A DNA stretch of 64,000 bases from the NCBI GenBank assembly GCA_017469845.1, contig JAFUFP010000011.1, positions 1 through 64,000 on the forward strand, read 5' to 3'. The stretch comes from Bacteroidales bacterium (GTDB lineage: Bacteria; Bacteroidota; Bacteroidia; Bacteroidales; UBA932). Positions 1-9,180 of this stretch are shown one piece after another (the first letter of the stretch is position 1; the number at the start of each line of letters is the position of its first letter). The position numbers and the translations under genes were made by a program. The notes below the pieces were generated by a model that saw nothing but the letters and a program-made list of their open reading frames with translations, was not told where the DNA came from and searched no databases.

Positions 1-106
1 ATGGGATAGCACTGGGAAGAGAAAGCCGCACTGAACGAGCTTTCTCTTCCGGGAGGCTGCGCTGAAATTGAAATCAAAAGTTTCCTTTTTTTCTCTTCAC
101 TTTTTC

Positions 107-126
107 AAGCAAAGGCTTGCTTTTTC
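107..126 (+). terminator. Possible terminator of a gene left of the window
   Basis: Six-bp hairpin AAGCAA-AGGC-TTGCTT followed by TTT on the plus strand. No plus-strand gene is visible before it, so it may belong to a gene outside the window. Confidence 0.35.
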
Positions 127-199
127 CATAAGAATAGATACGCTTTTTCACTCTATTTTGCGCTCCCGGATGCCTTAAACGGCATTAGAGCACGCAAAA

Positions 200-238
200 A
201 AAGCAAGACGGCCGCCCCGAAAAGGAAACAGCCGTCTT
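200..238 (-). terminator. Terminator of the GH106 gene
   Basis: AAGACGGC (205-212) pairs with GCCGTCTT (231-238). Read on the minus strand the stem is followed by a T-rich run, 25 bases after the GH106 stop. Confidence 0.65.
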
Positions 239-263
239 TAAACAAATGATAAATGACCTTACC

Positions 264-3200
264 CTACTTGGCAACCGCCGTGCGTACAACTACAGGTCCG
301 ACAAGACCCGAGTCATACAGAGGGTCATCGGCGTTGAAGAGCTTCACAACCGTGAAAGCGACCTTGCCGTCATCGGGCTTGGGACGGTTTCCGATGTACC
401 AGTCGGGGAGTTTCGTCATCGTACCGCCACGGCCGTAATCGTAAGCGTCCGGAGTTTGGGCGTCTCCGATAAGACGGTTAGGCCAGATGTTGGTGACCTC
501 CACCTTGAGGTTGTTGGTTCCGGCCACTGCCGCGTCGGTGATGTCAACCGAGAACGGAAGTTTCCAGAGGGTTCCGAGGTCTTTTCCGTTGAGATAGACA
601 TGGGCGAGGTTGTAAACCTGGCCGAGGTCCAGGACAAGGCGTTTGCCGTCGGCAGCGGGTAGATCGAAGGAAATGGAGTAAGTCGCGGTTCCCGAGAAAT
701 ACTTCACTCCGTCTACGGGGCAGAGCTGCAGAGGGCTCAGTCCCGGAAGTGTGATGCTTTCGGGCGCACCCTTGCCTGCGGGGAAGGATACCTTCCACGA
801 AGAAGCGGTGAGGTCTGCAGCCACTCCAGTACCGGAGACTGCGACAGACTCCGATGAGCCGTCAGCCTTGGCGAGGGTATAATTTCCGTCCTTGAAGAAG
901 AGGAATCCACCTTCCGGAGAATAGGAAACTGAAGGAGCGGGCACGGGAGCCCTGAAAGGAGCACCCTCAGCGCAGAGGCTCTTGATTTCCGCCTCGGAAA
1001 GGGCAGAAGGAGTAATGAGATAGTCCTCAACGGATCCGTCGAAGAAATGGGTCTCGTCATACACGGGAACATCCTTCCAAGAAGGGTGTACGGTAAGTCC
1101 GCTGACATTGCCCTTGCAACGCATTTCCCCGTTCACATAAAGGTAAGGCACCTTGTCCTTGTAGACGACAGCCACGTGATTCCAGCTTCCTATCGGAGCG
1201 TCATACGAAGCTACGCAGACAGGCGCACCGGTGGAACGCTCCATGACGGCGACTCCGTTCCTCGAGACGTTGAGTCCCACGGTCGCATGTCCCTTTCCGT
1301 AGAGGATCTCGCCCTCACCGGGATATGTGGGATATGAAGAAGAGAATCCGTTCCAAGATACGGCCGGTCCCTTACCGGTGATGGACTGTACGGAAGAGTT
1401 GTTCTCAGGACGGAGCCATGCGGTGATGGTGAAGTTGTCATGGACGTCGGAATATTTACCGGTCTTGGGAGCGGGATAATCCGCAGTACGGAGAACCGTC
1501 CCTTCGGGACCAGAAACTGATGTGAAGTGGTCACCGGATGCTTTCTCCCTGAAGACCACGAACCATGATCCGGTGGGATCGAACGCGAGATTGACTTTCA
1601 CCCTGCCGTCAGGAAGGACGTCGTACATGCTGAGGGGAGAGATTTCTCCCGTATCGGCGTTCCAAAGTTCGGGACGTTTTCCGTCAACCCTGAATGTGAC
1701 CACAACGTTCTCGGCCGTTCTCCTGTGATTGGCCAGGAAATAGATATCGGTATTGCCGACTACCCTGTGGATGAAGCCGAGAGGAGCGTCTTCGGCGAAT
1801 GAATATTCGACATCGGGTACGATTCCCATGTCTTTGAAAGCGACCGAAGCGTCAGCCGTGGAATATACCTTTCCTTTACCGACATTCTTGCTTCCGCCCT
1901 GGGCGATTCCGCCCCAGAGTTTTTCAACAAGGGAGGCGAACTCCTTCTCCACAGCTTCGGAGCTGATTCCGGGAGTCCTTGAAGGAGCCTTTCCGCAAAC
2001 GGTTCCGCCGGCCTCGACATACTGGTAGATCTTTTTCAGGACATCAAGGCTCATGATCCTGCCGGGGACATCCTGGAGGATGAGCACCCTGTAATTGACT
2101 CCTTCGGGTCCGACGAGGGCTCCGTTCCCTACTTTCATCTTCGTAAGGAATCCGTCTGCCCCGAGAACATCACCCCAATAACCAAGAGGAAGGACACCGT
2201 TCCAAGCGGGACGGCCGTTGATGGGCACTTCCTCGTTGATGAGGTAGAGGGCGTCGGCAACGATGTTGCCCTGCTGGAGCATATACTGGCAGCGGGCGGC
2301 ATAAGTGAGCCACTGAGTCGCCTCGGGGAACCAGGTATTGTTGCGGTCGAAGTGGAATCCGATCGAGCCCATTGACATTCCGAGAGGGACATATGTATTG
2401 GGCTCATGGACAAAGCGGTGGAAGATGAAGCGGTTGAGACCCTGGGTATAAGCCCAGTCTCCCTGGACCTTCAGCGAGAAGGGGAAGTTCTGGTAAGCGG
2501 CATTGGGCTGGACAGCGGTAAATGACTCCGCTCCCACTATCTGGTTTCCGTTCACCCTCTTTCCGTAGACGTGCGCGATGGATGCGGCCTCCTTGATGGT
2601 GTTGGCCGCCTGAGGAGCGTGGGCCCAGAATTCTCCCATGGGGATATCAGCCCTTCCTCCGATCTGAAGTTCGTCGAATACGCTCGTATTGTAAGGCTCG
2701 TTGTAGAGGAGAAGTCCGTTCTCGTGGCAAAGTTCACCCATGTAGGTGAGGTAATTGTCGGCGAAAAGATCGGCGCAGGTCCTTCGGAAATCCCACATGA
2801 ACCTTTCGGTGGTTTCTTCTGAGCCGACATACTTTCCGATGAGGGCGGGAAGATATGAAGCGAGGTCATATCCTCTCCTTGAGTTGAACTCACTTCTCAT
2901 CGCGGGAGTCCAGTTGGAGTTTCCGACCTCATAGCTGTCGATGAGGATTCCTGAAGAAACATGCTTGGCGTTGGCCTTCATGTTCTCCAGAAGTTTCGGC
3001 ATGACGAAGTCCCAGTGGAACTTCAGGGCTTCGCGGCTGTACTTGTCAATTTCGAGACCGGCTCCGCCTTCGGAACCCGCCTTCGTGAAGCGGTCAACGG
3101 GAACATAACCCAGGCGGATGATGGTCCAGTCACCCTGGGGAGCATCCCAGCTTAAGTGTCCGTTGGCATCCATCGATGCGGTGATGTCAACGACCTTGGA

Positions 3201-4253
3201 AGGATCTATCAGGTACTTCGAGGGGAGATCCTTAGGAGCTGCGGGTGCAGCAGCCATTCCGGGACGGAACATACCTCCGCCCGCGTTCATCTCGAAGTCG
3301 GCACGACGGAGGAAATTGTCGTTCATCGGAGCCGCGGAGAACTGGAGTCCCTGAACTGTAGCGTCACGTCCGAACGAAAGTTTCGCATAAGTGAAGGCTG
3401 TGGCGGGGAAAGAAGCGAAGGAGAGAGACTCCCTGAGAAGAGAAATGTCCTTGACTTTAGTCCAGTTCCTGCCGTCTGAAGATACGCTCAGGGATACGGC
3501 AGGTCCTTTTGCACCTGCTCCACCTCCCATCCTGCGGGAATTGTCCTGGGCGAGGTCCTGCTCGGTGAGGTCATTGAGCACGACTCCCGTGAAAGTTTGG
3601 GTGGACACTTCCTTGGAGAATTCAAGGACGATATCGGAAGAGACCCTGAGGTTCTGTCCGCAGTTCATGGAAATGAGAGCGGGATCGACTTCCTTTCCGT
3701 CAATCTTCGCGCTCTTGAGATACTTTTCGACAATGGCGTCATCTTCCGGAGAAGGATAAGCCAGGACGGCTTCATCCCAATAACGGTCGAGGGTCTTGAG
3801 GGGCATGGGAAGATCCATCTCCACCTTTCCGCCACCTACGACGTATGCCGTTCTCCAGGAAAGCTGCTTTCCGGCCTGCTCGGGGGTGATCCAAAATCCT
3901 CCGGATGAACTCCAACCGGGGCAGTTGTGCATCGTGAACTCCATTCCGAGGCTGTCCGCTGTGCGGATGGCGAAGTTCGTCAGATCATACCATTCATCGG
4001 TAGCGTAGTCTACCGGTCCTCGGGGCATCTGACCTACGTTGAAGCACTGGACGCCTCCGACTCCGGCGGCGGCCATCGCTTCGAGGTCGGCCTTGATTCC
4101 GGCTTTGGTGATGTTACCGTTCATCCAATGCCACCAGGTGTGTGGCTTGGCCGATACCGGTGGATTCTTGAAATCCGCCTCCAGATCGGGTCCGCTCTGG
4201 CATGCTCCGGCAAGAAGCCCGAGAGCGATCACGGGAATGAAAATCTTTCTCAT
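264..4253 (-). CDS. GH106-family alpha-L-rhamnosidase-like lipoprotein with LamG domain
   Basis: Large secreted glycosidase of 1329 residues. The N-terminus is a lipoprotein signal with lipobox LAGAC (Cys18), so it is likely anchored at the cell surface or periplasmic face. The body starts with the GH106 signature HTWWHWMNGNITKAG and continues with the family pattern (MHNCPGWSSSGG; later LIDSYEVGNSNWTP). A concanavalin/LamG-like domain lies around residues 920-1080 and a galactose-binding beta-sandwich of the GH2 type at the C-terminus (about 1190-1329, HVYLNGKDLGTLW). GH106 enzymes remove alpha-L-rhamnose from pectic and other polysaccharides; the substrate here is inferred from family only. 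No SusC/SusD pair is next to it. It has its own terminator. Confidence 0.85.
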   Translation of the reverse strand: MRKIFIPVIALGLLAGACQSGPDLEADFKNPPVSAKPHTWWHWMNGNITKAGIKADLEAMAAAGVGGVQCFNVGQMPRGPVDYATDEWYDLTNFAIRTADSLGMEFTMHNCPGWSSSGGFWITPEQAGKQLSWRTAYVVGGGKVEMDLPMPLKTLDRYWDEAVLAYPSPEDDAIVEKYLKSAKIDGKEVDPALISMNCGQNLRVSSDIVLEFSKEVSTQTFTGVVLNDLTEQDLAQDNSRRMGGGAGAKGPAVSLSVSSDGRNWTKVKDISLLRESLSFASFPATAFTYAKLSFGRDATVQGLQFSAAPMNDNFLRRADFEMNAGGGMFRPGMAAAPAAPKDLPSKYLIDPSKVVDITASMDANGHLSWDAPQGDWTIIRLGYVPVDRFTKAGSEGGAGLEIDKYSREALKFHWDFVMPKLLENMKANAKHVSSGILIDSYEVGNSNWTPAMRSEFNSRRGYDLASYLPALIGKYVGSEETTERFMWDFRRTCADLFADNYLTYMGELCHENGLLLYNEPYNTSVFDELQIGGRADIPMGEFWAHAPQAANTIKEAASIAHVYGKRVNGNQIVGAESFTAVQPNAAYQNFPFSLKVQGDWAYTQGLNRFIFHRFVHEPNTYVPLGMSMGSIGFHFDRNNTWFPEATQWLTYAARCQYMLQQGNIVADALYLINEEVPINGRPAWNGVLPLGYWGDVLGADGFLTKMKVGNGALVGPEGVNYRVLILQDVPGRIMSLDVLKKIYQYVEAGGTVCGKAPSRTPGISSEAVEKEFASLVEKLWGGIAQGGSKNVGKGKVYSTADASVAFKDMGIVPDVEYSFAEDAPLGFIHRVVGNTDIYFLANHRRTAENVVVTFRVDGKRPELWNADTGEISPLSMYDVLPDGRVKVNLAFDPTGSWFVVFREKASGDHFTSVSGPEGTVLRTADYPAPKTGKYSDVHDNFTITAWLRPENNSSVQSITGKGPAVSWNGFSSSYPTYPGEGEILYGKGHATVGLNVSRNGVAVMERSTGAPVCVASYDAPIGSWNHVAVVYKDKVPYLYVNGEMRCKGNVSGLTVHPSWKDVPVYDETHFFDGSVEDYLITPSALSEAEIKSLCAEGAPFRAPVPAPSVSYSPEGGFLFFKDGNYTLAKADGSSESVAVSGTGVAADLTASSWKVSFPAGKGAPESITLPGLSPLQLCPVDGVKYFSGTATYSISFDLPAADGKRLVLDLGQVYNLAHVYLNGKDLGTLWKLPFSVDITDAAVAGTNNLKVEVTNIWPNRLIGDAQTPDAYDYGRGGTMTKLPDWYIGNRPKPDDGKVAFTVVKLFNADDPLYDSGLVGPVVVRTAVAK

Positions 4254-4658
4254 ATCGGTGTATTGTTTTTTGTGTGTATCCCAAATGGCTGGGGCGCATT
4301 GTCCCGATACAAATATCGGAGATATTATTCCTTACGGAATAACGCTGTCTTCAGAATAAATACCAAAATCTTCAAATGTGAAGTTCCGGCACAGTTACGT
4401 CCGCACAAAAAACTTCCCTCCTCCGGAACGGTCCGGAAGAGGGGGAAATTTTCCTACATATGGAAGAGGATACCGTAAAGATCAGATCACCACTTCGAAG
4501 AGAAGATGCCGGGGGTTATCCTGACCACGGAAAAAATGGTCGACGTCAACAGAGAATCTGTTTTTCTGTCCTAGGCAGAAAAAACTGCATGGAAGTATGC
4601 CTAACAAATCTGCAGTTCGGGAACAATGCCCCACAAAAAGAATCACAATCCCCTAATC
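4254..4658. other. 405-base intergenic region
   Basis: Contains the 5' leader of the GH106 gene (minus strand, right to left) and the strong terminator of the EamA gene at 4407-4447. A small inverted repeat CCGATA/TATCGG lies at about 4302-4318. I see no further gene; short frames on both strands lack recognisable features. Confidence 0.5.
4407..4447 (-). terminator. Terminator of the EamA transporter gene
   Basis: TTCCCTCCTCCGGA (4414-4427) pairs imperfectly with TCCGGAAGAGGGGGAA (4432-4447) around a 4-base loop. On the minus strand the stem is followed by TTTTTT (4407-4412). Confidence 0.7.
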
Positions 4659-5606
4659 TTAGGCCGCTTCGTTCTTTTTCTTACCCTTTTGTCCAGCCCA
4701 TATGACTCCGGCAAGAATGGCTGCGGAACCGATGGCCGACTGAGGCGTCATCTTTTCACCGAGAAGTATCATCGCCGAAATCAGCGTGAAGACAGGATTG
4801 AGATACACGTAATTGGTTGATGTGACATTCCCGAGTTTCGACATCACGAAGTTCCAGATGACGAAGCAGGCCAGTGAAGCGACCAGACCGAGGAAGAGAA
4901 GATTTCCCCAGACCTCCGTTTTCGAAAGGATATCCCATGAGAAGGAATCCAGACAGCCGAAAAGGAAAGGCATTATCGTAACAAGGCCATAGAAGAACAC
5001 TTTCCTTGTCGCGAATATCGGTCCGTAATCCGAAGTCATCCTCGCCATGAACAGGCTGTAAAGCGCCCAACAAAGAGCCGCGGCAACAGAAAGAAGGTCT
5101 CCCTTGAGGGACACTTCCAGTCTCGACCCGTCGAAAATCACCAGCGCCATTCCCGCCAGAGCGAGAAGAGTTCCTCCGACCAAAGGCACCCCGACATGTA
5201 TATCCTCAAGCCCGTCTGCGAATCTTCCCTTGGCCACTTTCCTGTAGATGAGCGTGAATATCGCCGTTATGACCGGTGCCACACAGACAAGGAAGGCGAC
5301 ATTGGCCGCCTGGGTGTAAGCGAGGGCGGTATTCTCGGTAAGGAAGTAGAACGATCCGCCCGTTATTCCGAGGAAGACAAAAAGGAGTTCATCCGAAACG
5401 GAATCGCTCCAAAGCCGGATTCTCCCTTTCCCCCTTGCGAAAGAAAGAGCCAGGATTCCGATATACGCGAGAGAAAATCTTATTGCGAAAATCGCCGCCG
5501 GATCCATTCCGGCAGAAATAAGCGTCTTGGTGCATACGAAGGTTACACCCCAAACTCCGACCACGAAAAGGGCCAGCAGATGATGTTGGATTTTGGAAGA
5601 AGCCAT
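4659..5606 (-). CDS. EamA/DMT-family transporter
   Basis: Integral inner-membrane protein of 315 residues with about ten hydrophobic segments arranged as two EamA repeats, the drug/metabolite transporter fold. The first repeat opens with LLALFVVGVWGVTFVCTK and the second carries the typical GDLLSVAAALCWALYSL stretch. Such proteins export amino acids, nucleosides or small metabolites; the substrate cannot be read from sequence. It is monocistronic, ends in a strong terminator, and is divergent from the fructanase gene. Upstream on the minus strand a TATCTTCG element (about 5619-5626) is a near match to the Bacteroidota -7 box. The C-terminus is lysine-rich (KGKKKNEAA). Confidence 0.85.
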   Translation of the reverse strand: MASSKIQHHLLALFVVGVWGVTFVCTKTLISAGMDPAAIFAIRFSLAYIGILALSFARGKGRIRLWSDSVSDELLFVFLGITGGSFYFLTENTALAYTQAANVAFLVCVAPVITAIFTLIYRKVAKGRFADGLEDIHVGVPLVGGTLLALAGMALVIFDGSRLEVSLKGDLLSVAAALCWALYSLFMARMTSDYGPIFATRKVFFYGLVTIMPFLFGCLDSFSWDILSKTEVWGNLLFLGLVASLACFVIWNFVMSKLGNVTSTNYVYLNPVFTLISAMILLGEKMTPQSAIGSAAILAGVIWAGQKGKKKNEAA

Positions 5607-5744
5607 TTGTCAAATTCGTGGGAGCGAAGATAGAAAGAAATCGTCTCTTATCAAACTTTCACCGCCCAACCGTCGCACAAACTCCCCTGTTCTTGGATAA
5701 GTCAACGGAAAAAGATACCTTTATGAGTCATAAAGTTTCTCACC

Positions 5745-7964
5745 ATGATTGTTCAGATACTGAAAAGATCATCTCTTGCCGCACTTTCCCTTGCGGCCTT
5801 CATCTCCTGCGGACATTCCTCCGTAATCGAAGATTTTGAGAACGGGATAGGCTCTTGGAATAAAGAAGGAGAAGCCTTCAAGGTTTCTTCAGGAGACAAT
5901 AATGTCACAGGCTATTCCGGGAGCTCTTTCCTTACCGTTGACGAGGACGAGTCCCTTTCCGGAAGCATCACCTCCGGGCCTTTCACCATCAAGGGGAAAT
6001 TCATCAACATGCTCCTCGCCGGTCCCAAAGGCAGCGGATTCGGTAGAGGTGCGGCGGCTTCTCTCATCGTCGACGGAAATGCCGTAAGGACATCCTCCCC
6101 GATAGGTGACGATCCCAAGAAGTTCGAATGGGTGAGTTGGGATGTCGAGGAATTCGGCGGCAAGGAAGCGTCAATAAAGGTCGAAGTCCCTCCCGCAAGA
6201 TCTTTCGCAGGAAGGACTCTTCCCAGAGGTTCCATCATGGTGGACAGGATCGAGCAGGGACCCAAGCGCCTCAGCAGCTTCTATGACGAGTATTCACTCA
6301 CCCTGAAAGCCGACGGGAAATACCTTCTCATCCCCGCCTCCGACAAAGGCACCAACTCAAGGCTCTCGGTTGAAGTTGACGGGGAGAACATCCTCGGGAA
6401 CGCCCAGAGCGTAAGAGCCGCCACCTCGGAAATCGGCTATTACATTCCCGTCAACATCGGGAAATACTCCGGCAAGCCAGTCACAGTCAAGCTGACCGGC
6501 ATAAAGACATCGGACGCGGTCTACGGCAACATAAAGACTTCCGATGAGACGCCCAACTCCCCGACCGAGCAATATCGTCCCCTCGTTCACTTCTCCCCTT
6601 CTTTCGGATGGACCAACGACCCCAACGGAATGGTATACGTGGACGGGAAGTGGCACCTTTCCCTCCAGTACAACCCCTATGGAACAACCCACGGCAACAT
6701 GCACTGGGGACTGAGCGTATCGGATGACCTCATTCACTGGACGGACAAGAATCCCGTCATCGCCCCGGATGAACTTGGTTCTATCTTCTCCGGAAGCGCG
6801 GTCGTTGATCATGACAACACGGCCGGTTTCGGCAAGGATGCCGTAGTTGCCATCTACACTTCAGCCGGAGCGGGACAAAGGCAGAGCATCGCTTATTCCA
6901 CCGACGGAGGATACACCTTCACCAAATACTCCGGCAATCCGGTTCTATCGGATCCCGACCAGAGGGATTTCCGTGACCCGAAAGTGAACCGTATCGGAGA
7001 CCAGTGGGTGATGGCCCTCGCATGCGGACAGGTGATCCGCTTCTACGGGTCGAAGGATCTCAAGGAATGGACTTTCCTCAGCGACTTCGGAACCGGACTC
7101 GGTTCCCATGACGGAGTCTGGGAATGCCCTGACCTTCTGAAATTCAACTACCAGGGGAAAGACAAATGGGTTCTTTTCGTCAGCATCAACCCCGGCAGTC
7201 CCCACGGAGGCAGCATAACACAGTATTTCATCGGAGATTTCGACGGAAAGAGATTCAAGGCTGACAACCTTCCCTATCCCCTTTGGGTTGACTCCGGTGC
7301 CGACAACTATGCCGGCGTGACCTACGCCGACGCTCCCGGAGGAAGGACGGTATTCATGGGATGGATGAGCAACTGGGCATATACAGGAAGCACACCCACG
7401 ACTTTCTTCCGCAACTGCATGACCCTTCCCAGGGACCTTTCCCTCAAGAGCGATGGCCGTCACCTCATTCTCGCGAGCGTTCCTTCACCTGAAGTTGACG
7501 CCGCCAGAAGCGGAGGAAGGGATGTTGACGGAGTCTCCTCTTCCAAGAGCATGGATATCTCCGAAATCCTCCCTTCAAACAAGGGTGCTTACGAAATCGA
7601 TTTCACGATCGTTCCGGAAGGAAAAGGAAATATAAGTTTCTCCCTCTCCAACGGCAAGGGTGAAACCGCCATCTGGGAATTGGATCCCGCGGGCGGAAAG
7701 ATTTCCTTTGACCGCAGCCGCAGCGGAATCACCGACTTCAGCCCTTCTTTCGCCGCAAAACCCGTAACCACTGCACTTCCTACAAGGAAAGAATACAAGT
7801 GCAGACTCTTTGTCGACCGTCTCTCCACTGAACTGTTCGTGAATGACGGAGACTTCGTGTTCACGAACTGCGTATTCCCTACTGAGGTTTACAACACCTT
7901 CGGCGTCAAGAGTGCGGATAGCCAGTTCAGCGTCAAGGACATAAAGATATACGAACTCAAATAA
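5745..7964 (+). CDS. GH32 fructan beta-fructosidase (levanase/inulinase-like) lipoprotein
   Basis: Hydrolyses fructose polymers or sucrose-type links. Length 739 residues. A lipoprotein signal (lipobox FISC, about residue 22) is followed by a long beta-sandwich-rich N-terminal region of about 250 residues typical of Bacteroides GH32 enzymes. The catalytic five-blade propeller starts with WTNDPNG (nucleophile Asp about 292), followed by RDPK (transition-state Asp about 411) and ECPDL (acid/base Glu about 460); all three key residues are present. A C-terminal beta-sandwich ends at FTNCVFPTEVYN and after. The start chosen gives a complete signal peptide. The MFS importer begins 10 bases after the stop, so the two form an operon for degrading fructan and importing the released sugar. 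Confidence 0.93.
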   Translation: MIVQILKRSSLAALSLAAFISCGHSSVIEDFENGIGSWNKEGEAFKVSSGDNNVTGYSGSSFLTVDEDESLSGSITSGPFTIKGKFINMLLAGPKGSGFGRGAAASLIVDGNAVRTSSPIGDDPKKFEWVSWDVEEFGGKEASIKVEVPPARSFAGRTLPRGSIMVDRIEQGPKRLSSFYDEYSLTLKADGKYLLIPASDKGTNSRLSVEVDGENILGNAQSVRAATSEIGYYIPVNIGKYSGKPVTVKLTGIKTSDAVYGNIKTSDETPNSPTEQYRPLVHFSPSFGWTNDPNGMVYVDGKWHLSLQYNPYGTTHGNMHWGLSVSDDLIHWTDKNPVIAPDELGSIFSGSAVVDHDNTAGFGKDAVVAIYTSAGAGQRQSIAYSTDGGYTFTKYSGNPVLSDPDQRDFRDPKVNRIGDQWVMALACGQVIRFYGSKDLKEWTFLSDFGTGLGSHDGVWECPDLLKFNYQGKDKWVLFVSINPGSPHGGSITQYFIGDFDGKRFKADNLPYPLWVDSGADNYAGVTYADAPGGRTVFMGWMSNWAYTGSTPTTFFRNCMTLPRDLSLKSDGRHLILASVPSPEVDAARSGGRDVDGVSSSKSMDISEILPSNKGAYEIDFTIVPEGKGNISFSLSNGKGETAIWELDPAGGKISFDRSRSGITDFSPSFAAKPVTTALPTRKEYKCRLFVDRLSTELFVNDGDFVFTNCVFPTEVYNTFGVKSADSQFSVKDIKIYELK

Positions 7965-7974
7965 AGGCACGGAT

Positions 7975-9129
7975 ATGAGCAACAAAAACATCTCCAAACT
8001 GATTCCGGTAATGCTGGCGTTCTTCGCCATGGGATTTGTGGACATGGTGGGTACCGCCACGAATTACGTCAAGGCGGATTTCGGTCTGAGTGACACGATG
8101 GCCAACTTCCTCCCGTCGATGGTATTCCTGTGGTTTTTCTTCCTCAGCGTTCCGACAAGCCTTCTGATGAACAGGATCGGGAAAAGGAACACGGTGGTGA
8201 TAAGCCTCCTCGTAACGGTTCTGGCCCTCGTTCTTCCGCTGTTCGGATACAACTACCCCGTGATGCTCCTGTCATTCTGCCTTCTCGGAATCGGCAACAC
8301 CCTCATGCAGGTGTCCCTCAATCCGCTGATTTCATGCGTTGTGAAGGGAGACAAGCTGGCGAGTTCACTTACATTCGGCCAGTTCGTCAAGGCCATCGCC
8401 TCATTCATCGCACCTCTCATCGCCAGCTGGGGAGCCGTCAAAACCGGCAACTGGAGGATTCTATACATGATTTTCCTCGTTATCGGCATAATCGCTACCG
8501 TATACCTGAGGATGACCCCGATCGAGGAGGATGAACCCTCCGACAAAAGTTCCGGCTTCACCGATGTCATCAAGCTTCTCGGTACTCCGACCGTCCTTCT
8601 TTTCTTCCTCGGGATAGTCAGCCACGTAGGAATTGACGTGGGAGTCAACACCGCCGCCCCGAAGATTCTGATGGAAAGGCTCGGGATGCCTCTTACGGAG
8701 GCCGCTATCGCAACCAGCATCTATTTCCTCTTCAGGACAATCGGATGTTTCACCGGGTCTTTCATCCTCTCGAAGTGGGACCAGAAGAAATTCTTCACAC
8801 TTAGTGTCGTCATGATGATCCTTTCGATGGTGGGTCTTTTCGTTTGCAACACCAAGATAGGGATATGGATAGCGATCGCCCTTGTGGGATACGGAAACTC
8901 CAACATCTTCTCGATGATCTTCTCCAAAGCGCTTCTCTTCATGCCCGAGAAGAAGAACGAGATGTCGGGTCTCATGATAATGGGTCTCATCGGAGGAACG
9001 GTCTTCCCTCTTCTCATGGGAATCCTTTCCGACGCCATGGGTAGCCAGGCAGGCTCCCTCATCGTGATAAGCCTTGGTGTAGCGTACCTGACATTCCTCG
9101 CCGGAAGATTCCTTAGGAAAGCCGAATGA
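7975..9129 (+). CDS. MFS sugar importer (FucP/GlcP-like)
   Basis: Inner-membrane major-facilitator protein, 384 residues, with about 11-12 hydrophobic helices. The N-terminus (LIPVMLAFFAMGFVDMVG) and the segment CLLGIGNTLMQVSLNPLISCV resemble the fucose/glucose/galactose:H+ symporters found in Bacteroidales glycan loci. A hydrophilic loop (about residues 180-195, EEDEPSDKSSG) separates the two halves. Only 10 bases separate it from the GH32 gene, so the likely cargo is fructose released by that enzyme; this is inferred from context. The gene has no visible terminator; the protease gene follows after 51 bases. Confidence 0.85.
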   Translation: MSNKNISKLIPVMLAFFAMGFVDMVGTATNYVKADFGLSDTMANFLPSMVFLWFFFLSVPTSLLMNRIGKRNTVVISLLVTVLALVLPLFGYNYPVMLLSFCLLGIGNTLMQVSLNPLISCVVKGDKLASSLTFGQFVKAIASFIAPLIASWGAVKTGNWRILYMIFLVIGIIATVYLRMTPIEEDEPSDKSSGFTDVIKLLGTPTVLLFFLGIVSHVGIDVGVNTAAPKILMERLGMPLTEAAIATSIYFLFRTIGCFTGSFILSKWDQKKFFTLSVVMMILSMVGLFVCNTKIGIWIAIALVGYGNSNIFSMIFSKALLFMPEKKNEMSGLMIMGLIGGTVFPLLMGILSDAMGSQAGSLIVISLGVAYLTFLAGRFLRKAE

Positions 9130-9180
9130 TTCTTCCCGTTCAATTTCCGACAAGTCTCTGAAAAACAAACAAAACCATAT

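Larger units (their letters stand above)
1..263. other. Intergenic region with two hairpins and a terminator
   Basis: No convincing gene. It holds a perfect 11-bp stem (15-25 pairs with 40-50, 14-nt loop), a second hairpin AAGCAA/TTGCTT at 107-122 followed by T residues that could end a plus-strand gene left of the window, and the terminator of the GH106 gene at 205-238. The middle is AT-rich and featureless. Confidence 0.5.
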
